Of a stretch of DNA of 64,000 bases, positions 12,702-23,963 are shown in pieces. Both the position numbers and the translations under genes were made by a program. A model generated the notes under the pieces. That model did not search any database. It saw only the letters and a program-made list of their open reading frames with translations, and was not told the origin of the DNA. This DNA comes from Taxillus chinensis (taxonomy: Eukaryota > Streptophyta > Magnoliopsida > Santalales > Loranthaceae): positions 38,332,324-38,396,323 of the forward strand of contig CM042085.1 in NCBI GenBank assembly GCA_023512835.1, written 5' to 3'. Every line of letters begins with the position of its first letter. The first letter of the stretch is position 1.

Positions 12702-12824
12702 CGATCATACATCAAGGGTAATCCCGTACTTTCCCATACATCATCATCATAAAAAAAAAAAAACAAAACCAAAAAAAAAAACAACAAACAAAAAAAAAAA
12801 AAAAAAACACCAACCAAACCCCAA

Positions 12825-12874
<50 letters not shown>

Positions 12875-12927
12875 AAAAAAAAAAAAACCAAAAACCCCCC
12901 CAAAAAAAAAACCCCCCCCCAAAAACC

Positions 12928-12964
<37 letters not shown>

Positions 12965-13001
12965 TCTGTGACTCCACAACCCCCCTCATACCCCCAACAG
13001 C

Positions 13002-13032
<31 letters not shown>

Positions 13033-13080
13033 AACCCAAACACACACACAAAACCCCAACCACAACCCCCCCCCCCCCCT
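12702..13080. other. Low-complexity A/C-rich junction, probable assembly artefact
   Basis: After about 50 bases of Tekay LTR sequence (12702-12750) come long runs of A broken by C (12750-12960), runs of C including 13001-13030, and more A/C sequence. It has no relation to the elements on either side and sits exactly where the duplicated segment is joined. The Lys/Pro-rich or Phe/Gly-rich frames across it are homopolymer products, not genes. Confidence 0.8.
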
Positions 13081-14895
13081 CATGCAACACATATAAGTCT
13101 ATACTATATGCTCGGTGTACTCGTGCACCGTGTAGTGTGCACAAACATCGAGACTCGCCGCAACAAATATCATCGGGACAACTTGTCCACGATCCTCCAT
13201 GGGATCCCAGCTCAGGGCACTCATCCCTAGCTCCACGAGCTCAACGGCTCAACTCGGGCCTTTATCCTCCCACGCGCAATATGCCCGGCCACAGCCGCCA
13301 CATGGCCTGCGCCATCGGTGCATATCCCCGCCATGTCAACCACATAGCACCATCGGTGCATCACGGTGAGAACCCAAACAAGTCACGGAGTCCATGTCCC
13401 AATACCTCACACCAACATACTAACATTAGTATGGCATGTCATGCTCAACATTTCCTTTGGAACCGTAGCCGGTCTTCCCAAGTAAATCCTCAACCCTTGA
13501 TTTATGAAGGAAGTACCCATAAGCCTATTTTCTTGAAATTAAAAGTCCCGGCATTGGGTTCCCATAGCATAAATAAGATAATCTGATTTTTTGGGGATTT
13601 TTCCGAGATGTCTAACCCCACTTTCCAAAAATTCACCACTACGAACTTTTGGGTTTTTCCGAAATTTTACACTAAAACCCAATTTTCACATTTTGCAATA
13701 GTGGGAATTAATTTTTCTAGTATTTTTCTTTGAATCCAAATGGGGGGGTATTTCGTTATTTACATTGTAACTTAAGTATAAATACTTAATTGTGTAGATG
13801 GGTATAGGTTGCAATGTAAATAGGTCCAGTCCAATCAAAGCTGTATTTCGAATCCCAGTGAAACTACATTTTCGAATCTGCATTTCGAATCTGCATTTCG
13901 AATCTCGTTTCGACCGCCTTCGACTCTCGAACCTACACTCGAACTACCTTCGAAAACTACCTTCGAAGTACCCATGAACTGCCTTGAAACTCCCTTGAAA
14001 CTCCTTCGAACCTTCGAAACGACACTCGAAAATTTCACATTCGACACTCGAAATTACACTACATCGAACCTACCTTCGAACCTTCGAATCGCACATTCGA
14101 AATTTTCAATTTCCATCGATCTCATCGGCCGTTCTTACCCATTCCACACGACGTTCTGTTCATCATCGTTTTTCACCGTTTCTCATGCCGGATTCAACCC
14201 GGAATCTCACAAAACTCATACCTAATACTATATATTAGGTTTTAAATCACGTCTTACCCCTCGGAACGCATTTAAATACAAGATTCAACCAAAAATTTGT
14301 TTTTCCCCAAATTCTAGGGTTCAACACGAATTTGCATGATTTCATCAAATTCTTACATGTTAATCCAAAAACAAGAAGAAAAGGGTGAAGAATCAGTGGA
14401 ACACCTACCTGGAATGATTCTTGATGCTTGGACGAGCCCAAAACGCCCCAAATCGCCAAGGCCTCCAAGCTTCCTTCTCTCTTTCTCTCTCTAAGCTCTC
14501 CAACGAACCAATACGCTAAACGTAACGTGAAAGCTCTTTCTTTCCTCCTATTTATATTTCCATTGACCAGTCTAATTGACCTAATCAACCATTGACCCCA
14601 ATACAATAATTAACCTCCAAGGTCCGAAACTCCAAATTGAGTCAAACTATAGTCAAAACGCTCAAAATGATGAGTACGACACTATTCAGACATTATCACA
14701 CCCAAATGACCGCTCAAACGCAAAGTCAACCAATAAACCCCGAAAAGTCAACAATCGGGTCAAACGGGGCCCCAACTTGGAATCGGGCCCAAGTACCGGC
14801 AAAATGCTCACATCGACGACTACACTAACGTCCTGGATAGTTGCATTCCCATAGAATGGCTATCTCTCAATACTATCCAAATACGAGTCTTTACA
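13081..14895 (-). repeat. Family A LTR, 5'-truncated, at the head of the duplicated segment
   Basis: It lacks the first few hundred bases of the LTR but continues to the terminal TTTACA at 14895, followed by the polypurine tract (14896-14908, pyrimidines on plus). Up to about 14605 it is closer to the LTR at 57711-59946, sharing the TTCGAA-rich block at 13848-14112. From about 14605 it is nearly identical to 4755-5047. The change of affinity within one LTR suggests a chimeric join or a recombinant. Confidence 0.8.
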
Positions 14896-15208
14896 TCCTC
14901 CCCATCTTAGGACTTTTCGTCCTCGAAAATAAAACACACACACACACTTGCCCAAAGCACATCAAGGACATCAAAAACACATGCCCAGGAGATGGCAAAA
15001 TTCAAGCTTAAGCACCGCACAACAACAAGACACAAAACATGATCACCAATGACAAAGTGAATGCAACTCTCAACAAGCCAAGAAAAAGCTCATAACATCT
15101 AACAACAACAAGCTAAATCAAGCTTAACCACATCTCAAAGGACATATGCAAAATAAATGCATAAAACATAACTCATACCTTAGAGAAGGCCCTCACATCC
15201 TCCCCACC
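14896..15208 (-). other. Polypurine tract and pol tail, duplicate of 5048-5364
   Basis: Non-coding, nearly identical to 5048-5364. The tract at 14896-14908 flanks the LTR end and a short CA microsatellite follows. Confidence 0.75.
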
Positions 15209-17868
15209 TCAGATTGATTGTCCTCAAATAGCTCAGGATGAAGAACCCGCATCTAGCTCTCTTTCTCCCAAGTTTGCTCCTCCATGCCTCGGTGTCGCCA
15301 TAACACCCGGACTAGTGGGATTGTCTTGCCCCGCAAGACTTGCTCCCACCTGTCCAAAATCTCGTGCCGGCATCTCAACAACGGCACCATCATCGCCAAG
15401 TATATCTCGCGATAGTCCAACACATGAGAAGGATTTGGGTGATACCGTCTCAACCGAGACACATGGAACACATCATGTACTCGTGCCAACTCCGGTGGCA
15501 AAGCTAACCGATAAGCCACCTGGCACCCACGGTGGCAACAATCTCAAAGGGCCCCACAAAATAAGGGGAGAGTTTGGATCTGCGCCCAAACCTCCGATGC
15601 CTTCGACGCGGCAAAACCCGCAATAATACTCGGTCCCCCACCTCAAACCGCAAAGGTTGACACCTCTAATCCGCGTAGGACTTCTCGCCTACTGTCTTTG
15701 TCAACATACACCGTCGAAACAATCGCACTATCTCCGTGGTCTCTCGAACCATATCGGGACCGAGAACCACTGTCTCTCCCATCTCGTGCCCAACATAAAG
15801 GTGACATACAAGGCCGCCCATACAACGCCTCATATGGAGCCATCCCAATCGTGGCTCGATAACCGTTGTTGTAAGAGAACTCCACCAAAGGAAGGTGAAT
15901 CTCCCAACAACCTCCAAAATCTAGGACACAGGCATGCAACATGTCCTCGAGTATCCGAATCGTCCGCTTCGATCGACCATCCATCTCGCGGAAGAAAAGT
16001 TGTACTCAGGTTCACCCTAGTACCCAAAGCTCGCCGCAATCGTTCTCCAAAACCGAGAGGTGAACCTCCCATCCCGATCAGATATAATAGACAATGGGAT
16101 TCCATGCAACCGCACAATAACATCAAGATACCACTATCCCAAAGTCCTCACTGGATCTGTCTCCCGAATCAGAATAAAATGCGCTGATTTGGTCAATCGA
16201 TCCACAATAACCCACATAGTGTCGTGTCCCCTGGAACGAGGAAGTCCAGTGACAAAATCCATAGTTACGTGGTCCCATTTCCACTCTAGCACTGGCAATG
16301 ACTGCAACTCACCAGCTGATCTCAGGTGCTCTGCCTTGACTTGCTGACAAGTCAAACACTTCCTCACAAAATCAGCAACGGCCTTCTTCGGACTTGGCCA
16401 CCAAATCGCCTCCTCACGGCATGGTACATCTTGGTCCCACCAGGATGTACAACTAACCTCGACTGGTCAAATTCCCAAAGAACCTCCTCCTGAAGAGAAG
16501 TGGGAACTATCCGTTGACCCCTGTACCTCAATATATGCTTTGCATCCTCAGTTCAATCAGAAGATGCCTGCCCATTCTAAATCTTGTCCCTGATGACCTC
16601 ACAGTCAACGTCCCCCAGCTGATCCTCTATAATCCTATGCTGCAACTCAAGGACTGCGATAATAACATTAAGGGTCCCTCACCCCTCGTTGATCACCATC
16701 TGCAACCTCATCGCTGCAACTGACCCATCATCTCCCATTCCTTAATTGCACAATGGGCCACTACGGCCCTGCTCTTCCTACTCAGAGCATCTGCCACTAC
16801 ATTACCCTTCCCAGGGGTATACATCATGTCAAACCGAAATCGCCGCAGGTACTCCACACATCGTCTTTGCCTAAGGTTCAAGTCTCGCCGAGAAAAGATA
16901 TACTACAAGCTCTTATGGTCCGTATACACCACAAATTTCTCCCCAAGGAGATAATGTTGCAAGCTCTTTTAAAGCAATGATCACGGCCGCCAACTCCAAA
17001 TCATGCGTGGGACAATTCTGCTCATGTGGTCTCAACTGCCTAGACCCATAAGCAATCACCTGCCGAGTCCGCATCAACACACAACCAAGCCCCACCCTGG
17101 GAAGCATCACAATACACCTCGAAAGACACACCCTCCTGTGGGAGAATCAAGATAGTCGCTAAGGTCAATCGTGCCTTCGGCTCCATGAAAGCACTCTCAC
17201 AAGCATTAGACCAAACAAAAGGAACTCCCTTCCTGGTCAAGTTCGTCATAGGAGATACAAACCTTGGAAAAATCCTCCACGAACCTCCGATAGTAACCTT
17301 CCAAACCAAGGAAGCTATGAATCTCAAACACATTCACGACATAACCGCCTCGATCTTCTCAGGATCCACTATGATACCCTCTGAAGATACCACATGCCCC
17401 AAGAAGTGCAGCTATTGCAACCAGAAGTCACATTTCGTGAACTTCGCGTACAATCGATGCTCTCACAAGGTCTGCAACACAACCTGCAAATGCTCCTCAT
17501 GCTCTCTCTTAGCCGCTGAATAGACCAAAATATCGTCGATGAACACCACAACGAACATATCTAAATATGGAGTAAACACCGGTTCATCAATCCCATAAAC
17601 ACCGCTGGAGCATTCGTGAGCCCAAACGGCATCACGAGCCACTCATAATGTCCATACCAATAATTGAACGCGGTCTTAGGGATATTTGCCTCCCTAACCC
17701 TCAACCGATGGTATCCAGATCTCAAGTCTATCTTGGAAAACCATCTCGCACCTCGAAACCGATCGAACAGATCATCGATCCTCGGCAATGGATACCTATT
17801 CTTCACGGTCACTTGATTCGACTTCCGGTAGTCTATACACAATCGAAGCGAACCATCCGCCTTCTTGG
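15209..17868 (-). pseudogene. Second copy of A1 pol: RT to chromodomain
   Basis: Same order and extent as 5365-8020: RT near 17842-17561 ([10 protein letters not shown] and [10 protein letters not shown]), RNase H near 17333-16913, integrase zinc region near 16367-16134 (CLTCQQVK), core at 15984-15643 and chromodomain at 15519-15209. It ends against the Athila-derived LTR at exactly the same codon. Differences from the first copy are mostly at CTG or CAG triplets, where this copy reads CCG, TCG or CG. Patches such as 16072-16380 are identical. Frames are broken more often than in the first copy. It is either a recent tandem duplicate or the same locus assembled twice; the difference pattern favours the latter. 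Confidence 0.85.
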
Positions 17869-19549
17869 TGATCGGGGGATTTATATCCCCCTTTTAGGGC
17901 CATTTTGGGTACATTTTCATACTCTTTGGCTTCATTTATTGCCCAATTATGCTACATTATCATATTTTCATGCCCTAACCTAGAAAAGAGGATTTCTTGT
18001 AGTTTTTTTGGTATTTTTGCTATATTTTGAAAGGAATCCAAAAATCAAGAAAGAATTCACGACCAAGCAATAGGAACAAAGAAAGAATCTCAAAAGACCA
18101 AAAGATCACAATGACCAAATTGAACCTTCACCCGACCAGGTCGGGTGAAGCCCAAATTGCACAGTTGGAATCCTTGAACCTCACTGAAGATACTTTCCTT
18201 CTGGTCGGGTGAAATCCGAGGTGGTCTGGTGTTGGTCGGGTGAAGGACGAGTGAAGCCTTCTTCACCCGACCAAACCCCAAATTTCGGCGATGGAACCCT
18301 TATTTTTGTAGCTCACTTATTCCCTTCTAGACCGAAGTCATTTGAACGAAGGACAAGCACCAAACACTCAAGTCAAAGGGAAAATAATAGAAGAAATTCA
18401 AATTCAAAAATGGGTGCTATGCATTTGACTGAGGTTTTATGGGAATTAAGAGAGCTTTTAAGCATAATATGTAATCCCTTTTTTCAAATTCAAAAAGTGA
18501 GAGTTACATGGGATTAAATATGGGCTATTATTTGAAGAGTCATGGAGGATTTATGCAAGATTCAAATTCAAATATTCAAAATATGCGGGAAGGCTATAAA
18601 ACGGGAGCCGATCCTCCATTGTAATCCATCAACTCATCATCCAATTCTATTCCATCCTATAGTTCCATTCCTCACTTAGAGTGGAGAAAGGGAGAGAGAA
18701 GAAGGTTTGGGGTATCTCTTGGAGTTGAAGACAATCTCGGGAAAAGAAGATCAACCTTAGAATTCTTAGTCTAAAAGAAAGCTATCCTTTTGGTTTTTCT
18801 ATTCCATGTTTTGTAATTTTGTTGTTTTCAATTTAACTATGGAAGCTTAAAAATCCTTGATTGGGGTTAGGATGGAGTTTGATGTAATAAATTAATTTGT
18901 AATATTTTAGTTTAATCTTTTTTACCTTGTGAGTGTTTATTGGATATCTTGGGTATAAATATAAAATGGATTCTGGCCATTTCATTTTATCATATTAGGT
19001 ATTTATGTGAAGGATTGGAAAATAAAGCATAAGCTTCCAAAAAATCAAGATACTCAAACTAGGGGCATGACATGCGGTAGCGAGTGTAAGCCTAGGATAC
19101 CAAGTTAAGAGTGGGCGTGATGCCAACTCTAGACTAAACAACCCAAACCTTAAAGGGTCACCCATCCCCCATGCTAGGGTGTACACAAACCATCGCACTT
19201 GGAAAAGGCTAATTCATGCATTAGAGGTTGGGTATTAAATGTTATCACAACGAAAGAATTAGGTTGAACTAAGACATATTCTTGGGAAAAATACATCAAA
19301 TGAAATCTTAACTCCGATCACCTTTATAAATCGAACTTATCTCTACTTTAGAAAGCATTTTTCCATATCTCACAACCATTCAATCAACTTGTTTAAATTC
19401 AATTGCTTTTATATATTTCCAACCAAAATTCTCTTTATAAGTTAGTTAAAATTTCCAAATTTTACATCCTTCCCTTGGGTACGATAATCCGGACTTAAAA
19501 TTCCACTTTATTACTTATCACGATTTGTACACTTGCAAATTATCGATCA
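17869..19549 (+). repeat. Athila-derived element, 5' LTR (copy 2)
   Basis: 1,681 bp, near-identical to 8021-9706, starting TGATCGGGGG and ending CGATCA. The preceding bases read CTTCTTGG rather than CTTCTTGGC, so the target duplication is short by one base here, again at a CTG context. Confidence 0.88.
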
Positions 19550-19555
19550 AGTTTT

Positions 19556-19573
19556 TGGCGCCATTGCCGGGGA
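19556..19573 (+). promoter_or_regulatory. Primer binding site for tRNA-Asp (copy 2)
   Basis: Same 18 bases as at 9713-9730, beginning TGGCGCCATTGCC, placed just after the LTR end. Confidence 0.85.
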
Positions 19574-19680
19574 AGGCATTAATAGAATAGGAAATTCTTT
19601 TCTAGCTTTAAATCTTATTATACAACTGTGTTTTGGTATATTCTTGGATATTGTGTTTGCAAGTGACAACAACTAGGTTT

Positions 19681-22328
19681 ATGAGTCGAAGGTCAAAAAG
19701 CATTGACATCCCCTTCGATCCTGAACTGGAAAAATCATTCCGAGCTCGGGTTTGGCAACTTAGGAAAGTATTTGAGTAGAGGACGGCAAACTCAAACCAA
19801 GAGCTACCAAGAACACCCGAAGGAGAACGGTTGGCCGAACTAGACCTATTATTCCATGAAAAAGAGGCGGAATCTCGTCCATAACTCAGGCCAACCATGG
19901 ATGAAGCTTACCTGGACAATAAACCGGTTCGAGAGTATGTTACTCTTGACGCCAGGCACATACGTAATCCTATCGACCCACCTGAGATCACTAGAGCGAA
20001 CTTCGATTTCTCTCTTCAATTAATCAACCTAGTGACTCAGCACAGCTTTGCCGGGCTACCAACAGAGGATCCTTATACTCATCTCTCGAGATTTAATCAA
20101 ATCCGCCGAACAATCGAGAAAGCAAGGGGGGCCCGAAGATACAATTAAGTTGGAGATGTTCCGTGGTCTCTACGAGACAATGCACTACGATGGTTCAACT
20201 CCTTTCTAGACCATTGCTTCACTAACTGGGGGGATTACGCACAAGAATTCTTATCACAATACTTCCCTCCAGGGAAACTATCCAAATTAAGGAGTCAGAT
20301 AACTACTTTCTCTTAAGGAGTGAGAGAAAATATCGGAGAAGCATGGGAATGTTTTAAAATTTTACAAAGAAGGTGCCCAAACCATGGGCTTAACAAAGGG
20401 TTCCTACTGGAAATTTTCTTTTATACATTAAGCCAAGAATATCAGAACCTCCTTAATGCAACAGCCAGAGGAACTCTTATAAAGAAAAGCATTCAAGAGG
20501 CCACTACTCTTATCAAGATATGGCAAAGAATTTTTTTGTGGGAAAAGGAAGGAGGATAGTTCCCAACAAACCCGGAGCTTATGAAGTGGAAGAGAGCACT
20601 TTACTTAATGCCAAATTAGACGCATTAACTCACCAAGTAAAGAAGCTTATGGGAAAGCCAGTGGCAAACATAAGTTCCAACTCTGTTGGAGTATGGAGGA
20701 GCACATACACAAACAAATTGTCCTCTGAAGATTTGTCAAGCCCGCAATCCAATGGAGAGTATGGATCAAGTTAACTATGTTCAGAATGATCCTTACTCCA
20801 ACACTTACAATACTGGCTGGAGAAATCACCCCAATTTCGGGTGGGGTGATCAACAATAGTCCTACAACAATCAATGCCAAGCTAGTAGACAAAACTTCAG
20901 ACCTCAACAACAACAACAAAGGAATCAACCGGAGCAGAAAGCAACTTGGGAGGTAGCCATTGAAAAGCTGGACAATGTCACGAATGACAAAATCCAGGAG
21001 ATTAGCATACGGATAGATAGAGCTGAAAGTCAAGGCAAGAGGATAGAAGCTCAACTTTCCCAAATTGTCAAGCTCTTACTCAAAGAAATCTCCGGAGAAC
21101 TTCCAAGCCGCTCGAGCCCAATCCCCGAGAATACCGTAATGCAAGAACATTGAGAAGCAAAGAAAGAACTTCAACAACAAGAACTCATATGGAATTAGAG
21201 CTAAACAAAGAGAAAAGCCAACTAAAGGAGGTTCAATCCACTAAAGAGTCTTCCAAGGATAAAGAAGAAGATAAGACAAAGGAGGCTCAAGAACAAGAAC
21301 ACCACGAAAGAAAGAAATTAAGCCATATGTTCCACCTCTACCGTTCCCTTAAAGACAAATGAAGCGGAAGAAGGATGAACAATACAACAAATTCGTGGAT
21401 ATCATCAAACAAGTCAAGGTAACAATTCCTTTTACCGACATCCTTGCAACTATGCCATCATATGCCAAGTCTTTAAAGGACATAGTGGGGAATAAAAGAA
21501 CATTGGAGGAACATGCTATGGTAGTATTATCAAAGAACCGTAGTACAATAATACAAAGGAATCTTCCACCGAAGGCGAGTGATCCTAGTAGTTTCTCCAT
21601 TCCTTGCATCATCGGCGATCTCTCTTTCGACAATGCCCTTTGCGACCTTAGTGCAAGTGTAAGTTTGATTCCCTATTCAATGTGCAAAAGATTAGGGCTT
21701 GGGGAATTACAACCAACATCCATCACACTCCAGTCGGACAAGTCAATCAAGCGTCCTGTAGGGATTTTGGAGAATGCTCCTTTACAAGTCGAAATTTAAT
21801 TAATCCCGGTGGACTTGATTGCTCCAGGATATGGACAAGGCCGGAGCCATGCCTCTCGATTTTGAGATGACCTTTCCTTGCAACAGCCTGGAGCCATCAT
21901 CGACGTGAAGTGAGGACGAATGGCCCTAAAAATTGGTGATGAGAAAATAGAGTTTAATGTGTTTGAAAGTATGAAGCATTCGGATAACTCGCGCAAGGAT
22001 ACAGGATGGACTTCATGGAAAATCCGATAAGTAACCATACTATAAATTTTCAAGCACCTTTGGATGTAGCTAAGCGGTTCCATTAGATGTAAGCTATGAG
22101 GAAGTGGTTATGGAAGAGAAGGCACAAGAAGGTGAGCCATTCACAAAGAGACAAAATTTTGAAGAACTAGGCCCCGGAAAGCCTTTACCACTACCATCAA
22201 TTCAAAAAGCTCCAAAGGTGAAACTAAAGGACAAAGAGACGGGGACTGTAGAACATCAAAGGAGACTTCATCCAAACATTCAAGCAGTCGTCAAAGTTGA
22301 AGTCATCAAACTAATATTTCCAGGGTAG
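19681..22328 (+). pseudogene. Athila-type gag and partial protease (copy 2)
   Basis: ATG at 19681 with the same start (MSRRSKSIDIPFDPELEK). The gag core is at 19897-20148 and then frameshifts; 20320-20559 carries the part lost to a one-base change in copy 1 (NLLNATARGTLIKK). Gag C-terminus is at 20520-20774, protease at 21359-21799 (GDLSFDNALCDLSASVSLIP) and the terminal frame at 22104-22328, ending in the same RT-like stub. Copy 2 has more frameshifts than copy 1, concentrated at CAG/CTG sites (for example near 21733 and 22070). As in copy 1 there is no RT core, RNase H or integrase. Whichever copy is accurate, the coding content is gag plus partial protease only. Confidence 0.85.
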
Positions 22329-23950
22329 TGACCCTATACAACGGTCTAGCTGGGACCCTAAATAAGCGCTCTCAGGAGGCAACCCGGTATACCTTCGTGT
22401 TTTGTTTTGTCTTGTTTTGTGTTTTGTTTTGTAGGATTTTGAATTTTTCAGAGTGGACGGCATCCTCCAGCTAGACGCCTCCCACTTTTCCCCCTCCACG
22501 GTGTTCCTCGGCAGCCAAATACTAACAGTTGTAGAGCTTTTGTGTGTTTTTATATGGGCGCCTGTGTTCAGGCCCATCGCGGCACGTTGATAACTACACT
22601 AAAGCTCTCCCCTGATGCACTTCGGGAAATGGTTGCTCCATTCATATACTTTTTCAGCCAACCAGTTTAGCTCGGGTACTTTTCTCCTTACTTTCCTCTC
22701 ATTTTGGCATAGGGACCATGCCTTGGTTTAAGTGTGAAGGAGGGAAAGTGTTGCACACTTTTTATTCTTTTTTTTTTGTTTGATTGCATGTTTTTATTGT
22801 ATCCCTTGTATATACATTGCATGATTGATTGATTGCATGAATGCTTGCTTGACTTTGGAGATAGCATATGGTTTAGGATAGAGGCACCTGTACCTACTTG
22901 AAGTATATTGTGTGTATTGGTAGTAATGCTTAGACTCTCTAAATTATTTCCTCTATGCTTGGAATGATATCATTATATGCATGAGCTAGCACTGGGTTCG
23001 TACTAGGTTTTTCATGATTAAATGCAAAAGCTTGCTTAATCTTTGGAGTTGTGTGATTAGAGAGAAACAGTCCATCATCACAATATTCCTTTTATGAGTG
23101 ATTTTATCTCTTGGTTGATAAGCTTGGGCAAGTGCATGTTTGACTTACTTATAATGATTGGTTTATGTTAGCTAAGATAGGTTAGAGTCACATGTTACAG
23201 TGATGTGGGTAGCCTAGTTGATGCTCCTTAGTATTAGCTCTACTTCATTTTAAAAAAAAAACAAAAACAAAAACAAAGGGAAAAAGAAAAAGAAACAAAA
23301 ACAACAACAACAAAAAATCAGTAAAAACAGAAGAAAAAAATAGTGGTAATTGTTGTAAATGGGGTTTTATCATCTTTCGAGGATTACTTCGCCTCTCTCT
23401 ACCAAATAATTATATTGTACACCCCATCTTTTTCTGCCACTTTTATTTGTGTTAGATACAATTAAGAATTTTTGAGCCTACATCTTTTAGGGTTGAGCAT
23501 CATTTGGGTAACTCACCTCTTATGGTGGCATGTGGCAAAGGCTACGGTTTGTGGTAAGATTGGATGTGTCACCATAAGAGAGGACTACTTGTACTTACTT
23601 AAGGTCTGAAAACCCTTAGAGGTATTGAAAGCGAGTGGTGTGAGACTTACACTTGAGTGAGGCTACCTTGTTTCATTTGTGAGGACTCCATAGATTTGCT
23701 TGTTACGCTTTTAACTTGTTTAACTTGGTTGCTCTTTAGTATTGGTCAGGATTGTATATAATTGTTGGACTAAGTATAAAGAAAACAATGCAAAGTGTTT
23801 TGGGCTGCGCTACTAATCATACAATACACTTTTATATGTTACATGTGTTTTCTACTGACCATTATCTCACTTGTGATTTTTCCTTTTCTTATTTTTCACT
23901 TGCTTGATTGAGTGTTTATTTCTATTCTTGCTTGGGACGAGCAAGGTTCA
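22329..23950 (+). other. Non-coding 3' region of the Athila-derived element
   Basis: About 1.6 kb with no convincing gene. It opens with the GGAGGCAACCCGG and TTTTGTTTTG stretch seen in copy 1. A purine-rich tract, AAGTGTGAAGGAGGGAAAG (22730-22748), resembles the terminal polypurine tract and may be an internal second tract. An A-rich stretch with CAAAAA and AACAAC repeats lies at 23249-23340. In autonomous Athila elements this zone can carry an env-like frame; I see none. Confidence 0.7.
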
Positions 23951-23963
23951 AGTGTGAAGGAGA
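23951..23963 (+). promoter_or_regulatory. Polypurine tract of the Athila-derived element
   Basis: AGTGTGAAGGAGA directly precedes the 3' LTR start (TGATCGGGG), the position expected for the plus-strand primer. Confidence 0.8.

Noticed and set aside
12616..13230. 204-codon Lys/Pro-rich frame and opposite-strand Phe/Gly-rich frames
   Set aside because: They are translations of A and C homopolymer runs at a probable assembly fault.
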